DNA of 16,410 bases from JBAZYK01 sp964582265 (GCA_964582265.1 CAZOQT010000025.1:1-16410); one strand, 5' to 3'. Counted from the stretch's first letter, positions 1 through 6,559 are shown. Notes: generated by a model from the letters alone, not told the origin. Made by a program: numbers and translations.

Positions 1-34
1 TTTTAACATTTTTTATTTTTGTTTTAATTAATAT

Positions 35-63
35 ATTATAATACATATAACAAAAAAGAGCAA
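35..63 (-). promoter_or_regulatory. Putative sigma-70-type promoter reading out of the left edge
   Basis: On the minus strand TTGCTC (63-58) is followed by a 17-nt spacer and a perfect TATAAT (40-35). It would drive a gene lying left of the window; an ATG on the minus strand at 9-7 could be that gene's start, but too little sequence remains to judge. The -35 box coincides with the 3' arm of the putative terminator after ribD. The region is so AT-rich that a chance match is possible; a TATAAT also occurs on the plus strand at 37-42, without a well-placed -35. Confidence 0.4.
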
Positions 64-84
64 TACTGGATCGCCGAGGTGCTC
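52..84 (-). terminator. Putative intrinsic terminator of the rpsB-rib operon
   Basis: Reading leftward after the ribD stop, GAGCA (84-80) and TGCTC (62-58) can form a 5-bp stem around a 17-nt loop, followed at once by six T (57-52). The position just after the last rib gene fits an operon end. The stem is short and the loop long, so this is a weak terminator or a chance repeat. Confidence 0.35.
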
Positions 85-101
85 ATCAAAAATCGTAACG
101 G

Positions 102-1169
102 CTATTTAGCGTCACTAAAATATCCCTTTATTAGCAAGTCACCGCCATATTCAATGCTTTCCACATTATATAAACCTGAGTTATATAGTGTAAAGCAACG
201 TCCTTCTCCAATAATCTTTGGCGAAATAAAAAAATAACCCATATTAATTAGCTTAGCCCTTGAAAATTCTGTAAATAGCCCTGCTCCAGCCTCCAAAAGC
301 AAACTGCCAATTTTTTTCTTAGCATAAAGATCTTCCATCAACTTTTTTAAAGGAATTCGCTTTCCTTTATAAAAAATCACATCAACTCCCAATTTTTTGA
401 ACTGACCTAACCCAACTTTAGAATTTGTTACAACTATCACATTTGAATCTCTATAAACTTGAGCGTTTGGCTTTGTTTTAAGCTTTGAATCAATTATCAC
501 CCTAATAGGATCTCTTCCTTTAGACATTCTTACCCCCAAATGCGGGTTATCCGCCAAAACAGTTTTATATGATGTAATTATTGCATCAACACTACTTCTT
601 AACTTATGTACTTCTTTTCTGGATTTTTCATTCGTGATCCATTTTGATTTTCCATCTCTATTAGCAATTTTTCCATCTAAACTCATTCCCAGCTTGGCAA
701 CTACAAATGGCCTTTTGGCTTTTATGTTAAATAGAAATGACTCATTTAACGTTTCCGCCTCTTTCCTAAGTAAGCCAACCTCCACCTTAACTCCATGCCT
801 TTTTAAAATTTCAATACCCTTCCCATCAACAAGCGGGAAAGGGTCACGCATGGCTACCTTTACATGCTTCACGCCCATACTGATCAAAAAAATTGCACAT
901 GGAGGAGTCTTCCCGTAATGGGCGCATGGTTCGAGAGTAACATACAAAGTGCCCCCATCGGTGTCACTTGGGTTTAAAGATCTGAGCGCCTCAACTTCCG
1001 CATGTGCCCCCCCAGCCTTTTTATGAAAACCTTCAGCAATAATTTTGCCATCTTTCACAAAAACCGCTCCTACTAACGGATTTGGGAAAGTTTTGCCTTT
1101 AGCCTTTGCCGCAAGTTTTAGAGCTCGCTCCATGAAAATATAATCCTCAGCCAAATTTTTTTTATACAT
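102..1169 (-). CDS. ribD: Bifunctional riboflavin biosynthesis protein RibD (deaminase/reductase)
   Basis: RibD carries out two cytosolic steps of riboflavin synthesis: deamination of the pyrimidine made after GTP ring opening, then NADPH-dependent reduction of its ribosyl side chain. The N-terminal half has the cytidine-deaminase-like zinc site: PNPLVG near residue 30, HAE near 56-58, and PC...PPC with cysteines near 82 and 91. The C-terminal reductase half starts near KRPFVVAKLGMSLDGKIA and includes TVLADNP, RVIIDS and LLLEAGAGLF. About 355 residues is normal for the fusion. The glycine-containing turn just before TVLADNP (TGAST in E. coli) reads TSYKT here. The ATG at 1169 overlaps the ribA stop by 8 nt (ATGTATAA), pointing to translational coupling; a TTG two codons upstream (1175) is the alternative start. 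It is the last gene of the operon. Confidence 0.95.
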   Translation of the reverse strand: MYKKNLAEDYIFMERALKLAAKAKGKTFPNPLVGAVFVKDGKIIAEGFHKKAGGAHAEVEALRSLNPSDTDGGTLYVTLEPCAHYGKTPPCAIFLISMGVKHVKVAMRDPFPLVDGKGIEILKRHGVKVEVGLLRKEAETLNESFLFNIKAKRPFVVAKLGMSLDGKIANRDGKSKWITNEKSRKEVHKLRSSVDAIITSYKTVLADNPHLGVRMSKGRDPIRVIIDSKLKTKPNAQVYRDSNVIVVTNSKVGLGQFKKLGVDVIFYKGKRIPLKKLMEDLYAKKKIGSLLLEAGAGLFTEFSRAKLINMGYFFISPKIIGEGRCFTLYNSGLYNVESIEYGGDLLIKGYFSDAK

Positions 1170-1803
1170 GGTCAAGCAAATGGCCTAATCGTTTTTTCTT
1201 AGTTAAAAGGTACCCCTTATTAACTTTGTTTGGCTTCATTTCAATCGGCATGCGCCTAGTAACTTCAATTCCCAAATCAACCAACTCTTTCATTTTTTGC
1301 GGATTATTAGTTAAGAGTCTTACTTTGTTAACACCAAGCTCCTTTAACATTATGGCCGCAATTTCAAAGTTTCTTTCATCAGCCCCAAAGCCTAATTCCT
1401 TATTAGCTTCAACAGTATCATAGCCTAAATCTTGCAATTGATAAGCCTTGAGCTTATTTATCAAACCGATTCCGCGACCTTCTTGTCTTAAATAAAGCAA
1501 AATTCCACATCCAGCCTTATTTATTTGTTTCATGGCTGCCTTTAACTGAGGTCCACAATCGCATCTAAGAGACCCAAAGACATCACCCGTTAAACATTCA
1601 GAGTGAATTCTGACCAGGGCAGGTTCTTTATTTTTAGCACTACTAGGATCACCCAATACAAATGCTAAATGTTCTTTACTTAACTCGTCTTGAAAAACAT
1701 ACATATGAAATTTACCAAGACTCGTAGGCAAATTAGCATCTACCATTCTTTGAAGCTTTGTTTTAATTCCATTTTGATTTATTTTGGGTATTTCTGTATT
1801 CAA
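1162..1803 (-). CDS. ribA: GTP cyclohydrolase II (RibA)
   Basis: RibA opens the GTP ring to give the first committed pyrimidine of riboflavin synthesis, releasing formate and pyrophosphate. The zinc ligands are visible as SEC (Cys70) and LRCDCG (Cys81, Cys83), and the GTP-binding segment as RQEGRGIGL (106-114). LLTNNPQK near 164 and a basic C-terminus follow, as in the family. The only starts are TTG at 1803, which gives 213 residues and a 41-nt out-of-frame overlap with ribB, and ATG at 1746, which gives 194 residues beginning MVDANLPT. I prefer 1803 because KLQRMVDANLPT upstream of and across the ATG still aligns with the N-terminus of E. coli RibA and with the linker of RibBA fusions. The overlaps with ribB and ribD suggest coupled translation. 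Confidence 0.93.
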   Translation of the reverse strand: MNTEIPKINQNGIKTKLQRMVDANLPTSLGKFHMYVFQDELSKEHLAFVLGDPSSAKNKEPALVRIHSECLTGDVFGSLRCDCGPQLKAAMKQINKAGCGILLYLRQEGRGIGLINKLKAYQLQDLGYDTVEANKELGFGADERNFEIAAIMLKELGVNKVRLLTNNPQKMKELVDLGIEVTRRMPIEMKPNKVNKGYLLTKKKRLGHLLDHV

Positions 1804-2395
1804 TTAAATCTTTTATAGAAATTAAAGTAAGTTTATATTTTTTAGCAAATTCCAACAAGAAAGGCAAGCGGGCCATTTCTCCACTTTCTTCTGCTATCTC
1901 GCATAGAACGCCAACCTGCTTAAGCCCAGAAAGTCTCATCAAATCAATTGTTGCTTCTGTATGCCCTGGCCTTTCAATTACCCCGTTGTTGCTGCTTCTA
2001 ATAGGAAAGACGTGCCCTGGCTGCGCAAAGTCTGACGGATTAGAATTTTCATCGGCCAAAGCCCTAATAGTTTTTGCTCTATCAGAAGCAGATATTCCGG
2101 TAGTAGTGCCAATTTTATAATCTACAGAAATTGTAAAATTTGTTTTAAATGCTTCAGTGTTTTTTTTTGCAACCAAATAAAGGTCAAGTCTATCAGCAAC
2201 ATCTCCAGAAACTGGCGCACAAATTAAACCTCTGCCATTTAGTGCCATAAAATTAATATCCTGTGGCCTAACTTTCTCGGCGGACATAATCAAATCACCC
2301 TCGTTTTCACGGTCTTCATCGTCAGTTACAATAATCATCTTCCCACTTTTTATGTCATTAATTGCTTCTTCGATGCTCTTAAAATTTTCCTTCAT
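1763..2395 (-). CDS. ribB: 3,4-dihydroxy-2-butanone 4-phosphate synthase (RibB)
   Basis: RibB converts ribulose 5-phosphate to the four-carbon unit used by lumazine synthase, releasing formate. Family motifs are intact: the acidic metal/substrate loop DDEDRENEGD (25-34), GTTTGISASDRAKTI (97-110), PGHVFPIR (126-133), RPGHTEATIDL (142-152) and GEMAR (172-176). At 210 residues it is a stand-alone enzyme, but its C-terminal DLIEYR is the point where bifunctional RibBA proteins run on into the RibA domain; here the RibA part lies in another frame. The ATG at 2395 is 9 nt after the tsf stop, leaving no room for a separate promoter or an FMN riboswitch, so expression should follow the rpsB-tsf transcript. 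Confidence 0.95.
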   Translation of the reverse strand: MKENFKSIEEAINDIKSGKMIIVTDDEDRENEGDLIMSAEKVRPQDINFMALNGRGLICAPVSGDVADRLDLYLVAKKNTEAFKTNFTISVDYKIGTTTGISASDRAKTIRALADENSNPSDFAQPGHVFPIRSSNNGVIERPGHTEATIDLMRLSGLKQVGVLCEIAEESGEMARLPFLLEFAKKYKLTLISIKDLIEYRNTQNKSKWN

Positions 2396-2404
2396 TAATT
2401 AAAA

Positions 2405-2992
2405 TTAAACTGAAAAACGAGAATAGCGTACAATTTTAATATTTTCTCCCATTTTTGTAATTGCTTGAGTAAGCAAACCCTCAATCGTCAAATCAGGATT
2501 CTTAACAAAAGCTTGCTTTAACAAAGCGTTCTCTTCACGGAATTTCTTTTCTTTACCAACTAAAATATTTTCAATCATCTTATCGTTTTTTCCTTCATTT
2601 TTTAATTGCTGATGCCAAATTTCACGTTCTTTTTCTACCAATTCATGAGAAACATCATCAGGAGAAAGTACCAACGGATTCATTGCAGCCACATGCATCG
2701 CAATATCCTTGGCAATATTCTGAAATTCTTCATTTTTTGCAACGAAATCAGTTTCACATCCTAATTGCAAAAGTACACCAACTCTATTATTTCCATGAAC
2801 ATAAGACACAACTACACCCTGACTTGTTGATCTTTCGCTTCTTTCCGCAGCCTTTGCTTCACCTTTCTTTCTTAAATGATCAATTGCCTTATTTAAATCA
2901 CCACTATTTTCTTCTAAAGCCTTTTTGCAGGCCATCATCGATGCGCCTGTAATCTCACGAAGTTCCTTAATTTGGTCAAGTGTAACTGCCAT
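2405..2992 (-). CDS. tsf: Translation elongation factor Ts
   Basis: EF-Ts is the guanine-nucleotide exchange factor that recycles EF-Tu. The N-terminal UBA-like part reads TLDQIKELREITGASMMACK, followed by ALEENSGDLNKAIDHLRKKG. The EF-Tu contact motif TDFV is at 81-84 within CETDFVAKN. At 195 residues it is the short Thermus-like form with a single core, not the roughly 280-residue E. coli form. The C-terminus keeps an EGLLTQAI-like stretch near 171. In most bacteria tsf follows rpsB directly; here a membrane-protein gene lies between them. ribB starts 9 nt downstream. No Shine-Dalgarno sequence precedes the ATG. Confidence 0.97.
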   Translation of the reverse strand: MAVTLDQIKELREITGASMMACKKALEENSGDLNKAIDHLRKKGEAKAAERSERSTSQGVVVSYVHGNNRVGVLLQLGCETDFVAKNEEFQNIAKDIAMHVAAMNPLVLSPDDVSHELVEKEREIWHQQLKNEGKNDKMIENILVGKEKKFREENALLKQAFVKNPDLTIEGLLTQAITKMGENIKIVRYSRFSV

Positions 2993-3008
2993 TTCAATGA
3001 AAGGTTAT

Positions 3009-3014
3009 ATTATA
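3009..3014 (-). promoter_or_regulatory. Possible -10 box of an internal tsf promoter
   Basis: The minus strand has a perfect TATAAT 16 nt before the tsf ATG in the 41-nt gap behind the DUF4870 gene. No convincing -35 is present at 16-18 nt (the best is GTAAAT), and the surroundings are nearly pure A/T, so this may be chance. If real, it would allow tsf-rib transcription independent of rpsB. Confidence 0.25.
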
Positions 3015-3033
3015 AATAAATAATTTTAAATAT

Positions 3034-3603
3034 TTACGATTGAGCTTTTCCGTCAGTAGAATTGTTAGACTGATCTTGGACAGATGGAGTCTGCTGCCCA
3101 GTAATAGCTTGAGTTGCTAATTCGGTAAATTTATTAACAGGAAGTTTTTCTGCAATATCCCCCAAAAAAGGTATTTTCCACCAATTTCCAATAAAAGAAA
3201 GGTACGCAGAATAAACTGAAAGTACAGAATAGCCCATGTAAATAAGAAGCAACAGCAAATCCAGGACGCTGCTGAAAATAAATCCAAGTGGCCAAAACAC
3301 AATTGGCAAAAGCAAAGTGCTACCCAAAAGTAAAATCATCAACAATAAACCTTGTCTAGCATGAAGCTTAATAAAATTACTTTGCGGCTTAACAATAAGC
3401 GCAAGAAGTGCAATTAAAGGAACATAACTTAGCGCACCCCAAAGCCTCTCATTTGCGTCAACAGCAGGTTGGACAACAGTTGGCTGGCTTGTAGATACAG
3501 AACTTTCAAGTTTCACCCCTTCCGAACCTTGAACCAACGGTTGTGTTGTTTGTGCCTGGGAATTTCCATTATTTTCAGGAGAAGATTGAACGTTATCAAG
3601 CAT
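3034..3603 (-). CDS. DUF4870/Tic20-like small membrane protein
   Basis: This is a 189-residue membrane protein of unknown role. About 50 N-terminal residues are hydrophilic and rich in Q, S, T and V. Then come three or four hydrophobic segments: around 54-72 (WGALSYVPLIALLALIV), 85-103, and one long stretch from 107 to about 140. The phrase FIKLHARQGLLL between the first two is typical of the DUF4870/Tic20-like family, as is LSYVPLIALLALI. The tail is polar and Q/S-rich. The gene sits 11 nt after rpsB and 41 nt before tsf on the same strand, so it splits the normally adjacent rpsB-tsf pair and is probably cotranscribed. Known relatives include chloroplast Tic20-like sequences, but no transport role can be claimed. 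Family assignment is from pattern recognition only. Confidence 0.8.
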   Translation of the reverse strand: MLDNVQSSPENNGNSQAQTTQPLVQGSEGVKLESSVSTSQPTVVQPAVDANERLWGALSYVPLIALLALIVKPQSNFIKLHARQGLLLMILLLGSTLLLPIVFWPLGFIFSSVLDLLLLLIYMGYSVLSVYSAYLSFIGNWWKIPFLGDIAEKLPVNKFTELATQAITGQQTPSVQDQSNNSTDGKAQS

Positions 3604-3614
3604 TATGATAAAGG

Positions 3615-4304
3615 TTATTTTTTAGCACCCTTCCCACTCAAAATAGCACTTTTAACTTTCTGAAGCAAATATGTAAGAGACTTAACAGCATCATCGTTTC
3701 CAGGGATTGGATATGCAATTCCATCTGGATCAGCATTAGAGTCTGCGATTGCTACCACAAGCACCTTAACCTTGTTTGCCTCCTTAACCACAATGCGATC
3801 ACGAACAGCATCTGCCAAGAAAACGATATCAGGTAGTCTTTCCAAATCGCTTACACCGCCCAGTGCAGTATCAAGTTTTTCGATTTCTTTTCTTAAAACA
3901 ACAGCTTCCTTTTTAGTATACTTGCCAAAACCTCCAGTTTTTTCTTGATCTTTAAGATTTTTATAATAGCGGATTCTTTGCTTCATTGTAGTAAAATTCG
4001 TGAGTAACCCACCCATCCACTTGTGAACTACATAAGGCATATGTGTAGCTTCAGCTACTTCTTTAATTAAATGAGCAGCTTGAGGCTTTGTACTAACAAA
4101 AAGAATAGTTTTACCACTTGCCGCACTTGTTTTTAAAAAATCTACAGCCTTATCTAAAGCTTCTTGTGTTTTCTCCAAATCAAAAATGTGGACTCCATTC
4201 CTTGCTCCAAATAGGTATTTTTTCATCTTTGGATTCCATTTTTGGGTCTTATGGCCAAAGTGGACAGCATTGTCCAACATTTCTTTTACGACGGATTGAT
4301 TCAT
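3615..4304 (-). CDS. rpsB: 30S ribosomal protein S2
   Basis: S2 is a small-subunit ribosomal protein needed for S1 binding and initiation-competent 30S subunits. Diagnostic stretches are LDNAVHFGHKTQKWNPKM near the start, NGVHIFDLEKT near 36-46, KWMGGLLTNFTT near 94-105, LERLPDIVFLAD near 153-164 and IADSNADPDGIAYPIPGNDD near 186-205. The length of 229 residues is normal. The start at 4304 has a short AAGG only 4 nt upstream. It is the first gene of the operon, with about 180 nt of upstream sequence holding a possible promoter and a hairpin. The tail is basic (GKGAKK). Confidence 0.97.
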   Translation of the reverse strand: MNQSVVKEMLDNAVHFGHKTQKWNPKMKKYLFGARNGVHIFDLEKTQEALDKAVDFLKTSAASGKTILFVSTKPQAAHLIKEVAEATHMPYVVHKWMGGLLTNFTTMKQRIRYYKNLKDQEKTGGFGKYTKKEAVVLRKEIEKLDTALGGVSDLERLPDIVFLADAVRDRIVVKEANKVKVLVVAIADSNADPDGIAYPIPGNDDAVKSLTYLLQKVKSAILSGKGAKK

Positions 4305-4336
4305 ATATCCTTGGGGTTAATTTACCTCTTCATCTC

Positions 4337-4366
4337 GCGCTTAACCCATAAATGGGAGGACAGCGC
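4337..4366 (-). promoter_or_regulatory. Hairpin in the rpsB mRNA leader
   Basis: In the minus-strand transcript a GCGCT/AGCGC outer stem encloses a CCCAT/ATGGG inner inverted repeat, with a small asymmetric internal loop between them. It lies 32 nt upstream of the rpsB start, downstream of the candidate promoter at 4400-4426. Leader structures bound by S2 that control rpsB are known in other bacteria, so autoregulation is a reasonable guess. No sequence match to a known leader family is claimed. There is no T-run, so a simple terminator is unlikely. Confidence 0.35.
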
Positions 4367-4399
4367 AATCAAAGGTAAACTTGAAATAAGCAGCGAAAA

Positions 4400-4426
4400 T
4401 TTATAGTAAATTAGGCCAAAAAGCAA
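4400..4426 (-). promoter_or_regulatory. Candidate rpsB operon promoter
   Basis: The minus strand has TTGCTT (4426-4421) and TATAAA (4405-4400) separated by 15 nt, shorter than ideal. An alternative -10, TAAATT, two bases later gives a 17-nt spacer. Transcription from here would give a leader of about 90 nt containing the hairpin at 4337-4366. It is back to back with the promoter at 4433-4462. Confidence 0.35.
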
Positions 4427-4432
4427 GCATAT

Positions 4433-4462
4433 TTGACCAAAGTAGTAAAAAAATGCTAAAAT
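4433..4462 (+). promoter_or_regulatory. Promoter of the RsbW-like ATPase gene (extended -10)
   Basis: TTGACC (4433-4438), an 18-nt spacer, then TAAAAT (4457-4462) preceded by TG one base upstream (4454-4455), a classic extended -10. The ATG at 4485 is 22 nt after the -10, implying a leader of about 15 nt with no Shine-Dalgarno sequence. Confidence 0.6.
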
Positions 4463-4484
4463 ATTATGAATATTTAGTACTAAT

Positions 4485-5006
4485 ATGGATACAAAAAACC
4501 TAGAAAATAAACCCACAAAAATCAAAATTACTCTTCCGTCGAATGCATATTTTATGTCTGGAATCAGAGATTTTACTTTGAACTTGATTAAAAATATGAC
4601 AGATTTTTCCGAACAATGGGCATTTAGATTCCAGTCAGTCGTTGATGAATTATGCAACAACGCAATTGAGCATGGAACAGCGCCCGGCGATGACATAAAA
4701 ATCACCTTTATTAGCAATCCTCACGAAAGCATTGAAATACTTGTGGAAGATAAAAATAATGGAACAAATAAAGTTAAAGCAAACGACCTGAAGCAATTAA
4801 TTAATGAGCGAAGGCAACCAAACTACGTACATAAAGGAATTCGAGGCCGTGGCTTATCAAAGATCGTGGCTGAATGGACAGATGAAATGGAATTTATAGA
4901 TATTGAAGACGGTGGCTTATTAGTCAGGGTAAAAAAATATTTAAATGACCCAAAATTCAAGGAGCAAGCTCAAAATTCTGATCCAACACACCTGGTGCTT
5001 AATTGA
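4485..5006 (+). CDS. RsbW/SpoIIAB-like GHKL-fold ATPase (anti-sigma or switch kinase)
   Basis: A 173-residue stand-alone histidine-kinase-like ATPase of the kind used in partner-switching regulation, where it phosphorylates a STAS protein on serine and binds a sigma factor or another target. The N box is VDELCNNAIEHG (Glu55, Asn59). The G1 region reads EDKNNG (Asp89 to Gly93), looser than the usual D-x-G-x-G. The G2 region is GIRGRGLSKIV (118-128). There is no sensor, dimerisation or membrane segment. The last 20 or so residues are polar and look disordered. A STAS gene follows after 49 nt and a PrsW-type protease gene after that, supporting a signalling role. No sigma factor gene lies in the window, so the target is unknown. 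The stop is TGA. Confidence 0.85.
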   Translation: MDTKNLENKPTKIKITLPSNAYFMSGIRDFTLNLIKNMTDFSEQWAFRFQSVVDELCNNAIEHGTAPGDDIKITFISNPHESIEILVEDKNNGTNKVKANDLKQLINERRQPNYVHKGIRGRGLSKIVAEWTDEMEFIDIEDGGLLVRVKKYLNDPKFKEQAQNSDPTHLVLN

Positions 5007-5032
5007 ATGCGCCGCACTCTTCATTATATAAT
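5003..5032 (+). promoter_or_regulatory. Promoter of the STAS gene
   Basis: TTGAAT (5003-5008) overlaps the stop codon of the ATPase gene; an 18-nt spacer leads to a perfect TATAAT (5027-5032). The STAS ATG at 5056 follows 23 nt after the -10. It would let the STAS protein be made independently of, or in excess over, the ATPase, which matters in partner switching. No Shine-Dalgarno sequence is seen. Confidence 0.55.
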
Positions 5033-5055
5033 TATTAATTACTAATAAAAAAGTT

Positions 5056-5439
5056 ATGACACAAATCAATATCAACGTAGAAGATATTCCAGCTACAACT
5101 CAAAATCAGATCGTAAAGTTGGTGAAGTTTCAAGGGCAACTTGATGAAAGCAACGTAGATGAAAAAGCAAAAATTATTTACAGCTTAATAGAACAGAATC
5201 CAAAAAATCTTTATCTGTTATTTGATTTTGAAGAGTTGGAATACATGAACAGCAAAGCAGTAGGCTACTTAACCGATTGGTACGGTAAAATAGCAGAAGC
5301 AGGCGGCAAAATAGTTATCGCAAAAGCAAAGAGTAACATTTTAGACATACTTCAGGTTGTTGGTTTAACTCAATTAATCAATACATACTCAACCTTGGAC
5401 GAAGGTAAATTTGCACTATTAAAAGGCCTTGCTGCGTAA
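5056..5439 (+). CDS. STAS-domain anti-sigma factor antagonist (RsbV/SpoIIAA-like)
   Basis: A 127-residue single STAS domain. The pattern fits the fold: a strand with FQGQLDESN near 25-33, a helix, the strand NLYLLFDFEELEYM, then NSKAVGYL, a second helix, the strand GGKIVIAKAK, and ILDILQVVGLTQLINTY. Ser66 in EYMNSKAVG sits at the position phosphorylated in SpoIIAA/RsbV, where the usual motif is D-S-S/T-G. Here it is N-S-K-A, so phosphorylation is plausible but not certain. In the usual scheme the unphosphorylated STAS protein binds the ATPase and frees its target. The adjacent RsbW-like gene supports this pairing. prsW follows 21 nt downstream without a visible promoter of its own, so those two are probably cotranscribed. 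Confidence 0.85.
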   Translation: MTQININVEDIPATTQNQIVKLVKFQGQLDESNVDEKAKIIYSLIEQNPKNLYLLFDFEELEYMNSKAVGYLTDWYGKIAEAGGKIVIAKAKSNILDILQVVGLTQLINTYSTLDEGKFALLKGLAA

Positions 5440-5460
5440 TCAAAAACTAACAATTAGATT

Positions 5461-6549
5461 ATGGACAGCACAATCACCTTATATATATCATCAGGGATTT
5501 TAGCACTTGTACCGGCTGCTATCTGGTTAAGCGTCATATTTAAAAAGACAAAGAGAAGACTTTTGCAATTAATAATTTTTCTGACGGGGACACTAACAGT
5601 GATCCCGATTTTTGCAATGCAGTATTTCTTAAATTTATTCCCGCAATTCAGTATTGTTAATTTTTTGCAGGAGAACATCAATAACCAGAATTTGAATTAC
5701 ATTTTTCTATTTATAAGTGTCGGCATTACAGAAGAAATAGTTAAGCAGGCGATTATAAGGTTTATAGATAAAAGATATTTGCTAATCGAAACGATTAACG
5801 AATCGATCCAATTTAGTCTTGTGTCCGCACTAGGTTTTTCATTTATAGAAAATATTTTCTACATTTATCATATTTGGACAAATCTGGGAGTGCAGCAACT
5901 TTTTGTGGCATATTTATTTAGATCAATCTTCACGACCTGCGCTCACTTAATATTCTCCGGAATTTTTGGATACTATTATGGAATAGCAAAGTTTTCGTTA
6001 GACATAAGGGAGCAGTCAGAGATCGCTGGTCAAAAACATTATTTTCAAAATGCCTTGGCCAGAATTTTCAATTATTCAAAATCAGAGGCTTTCAAAGAAA
6101 CTACAATTTTAAAAGGTTTGTCCATTGCCATACTTTTTCATGCAATTTTTGATTTCTTGCTACAGCTGAATCAAATCATCCCCGTAGTTATATTTGTGTG
6201 CCTTGGATACGGCCTGCTTAGACTTCTTTTAAAACAAAAAACTGGGCGCCTGGTCTTGATTAACGATATAGATAACATGCGCCAATCCAGCATGGCCAAG
6301 TCAGATGAGGACGTTGTAATTGAGCTACTTGGCATGTGGTTTAAAGATAAAAAATACGTAGACGTTATCCATATCTGCGAAAGGCTTTTGGAAAGAGATC
6401 CCGATAATAAAGTTGTACAGCTTTTTAAAAGTAGAGCAATCGACAGCATGAACAACAACAGCATCTATGCCAAGATTCTTGGTAACTTATTCCCAAAGAA
6501 CTCCATTTCTATTTCAAAATTAATCAAGCTTAAAGAAAAGAAAGATTAA
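5461..6549 (+). CDS. PrsW-family intramembrane protease with TPR-like tail
   Basis: A 362-residue integral membrane protein. Hydrophobic segments lie near 8-27, 34-58, 78-90, 115-137, 146-175 and 218-256. The PrsW/CAAX-like signature is complete: GITEEIVKQ (Glu91, Glu92, Lys95), ALGFSFIEN (123-131), CAHLIFSGIFGYYYG (His162) and LFHAIFDFLL (His227, Asp231), all within or next to membrane segments. In Bacillus subtilis PrsW makes the first cut in the anti-sigma factor RsiW. After the membrane part a soluble tail of about 100 residues holds a TPR-like hairpin (KYVDVIHICERLLERDPDNK, 299-317) that could bind a partner. It lies 21 nt after the STAS gene. A role in releasing a regulator is inferred; no substrate is visible in the window. 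Confidence 0.85.
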   Translation: MDSTITLYISSGILALVPAAIWLSVIFKKTKRRLLQLIIFLTGTLTVIPIFAMQYFLNLFPQFSIVNFLQENINNQNLNYIFLFISVGITEEIVKQAIIRFIDKRYLLIETINESIQFSLVSALGFSFIENIFYIYHIWTNLGVQQLFVAYLFRSIFTTCAHLIFSGIFGYYYGIAKFSLDIREQSEIAGQKHYFQNALARIFNYSKSEAFKETTILKGLSIAILFHAIFDFLLQLNQIIPVVIFVCLGYGLLRLLLKQKTGRLVLINDIDNMRQSSMAKSDEDVVIELLGMWFKDKKYVDVIHICERLLERDPDNKVVQLFKSRAIDSMNNNSIYAKILGNLFPKNSISISKLIKLKEKKD

Positions 6550-6559
6550 CTTTAAGCTT
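6526..6559 (+). repeat. Inverted repeat over the prsW stop codon
   Basis: AAGCTTAAAG (6526-6535) and CTTTAAGCTT (6550-6559) are exact 10-nt inverted copies with a 14-nt loop containing the prsW stop. The RNA hairpin would be AU-rich and lacks a clear T-run after it, so it may be a weak terminator, an mRNA 3'-end stabiliser, or chance in AT-rich sequence. Confidence 0.35.

Noticed and set aside
634..918. Plus-strand open frame inside ribD
   Set aside because: Antisense to conserved RibD motifs; no family resemblance or start signal.
2396..2404. FMN riboswitch before ribB
   Set aside because: Only 9 nt separate tsf and ribB, and no leader elsewhere in the operon resembles the conserved multi-stem element.
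2683..2952. Plus-strand open frame of 89 codons inside tsf
   Set aside because: Antisense to a conserved gene, with low-complexity His/Gln/Phe composition and no start signal.
4322..4717. Open frame of 131 codons on the minus strand, hydrophobic in its second half
   Set aside because: Most of it is antisense to the well-supported RsbW-like gene, and the rest covers the divergent promoters and rpsB leader. T-rich sequence yields F/L/I-rich peptides by chance.
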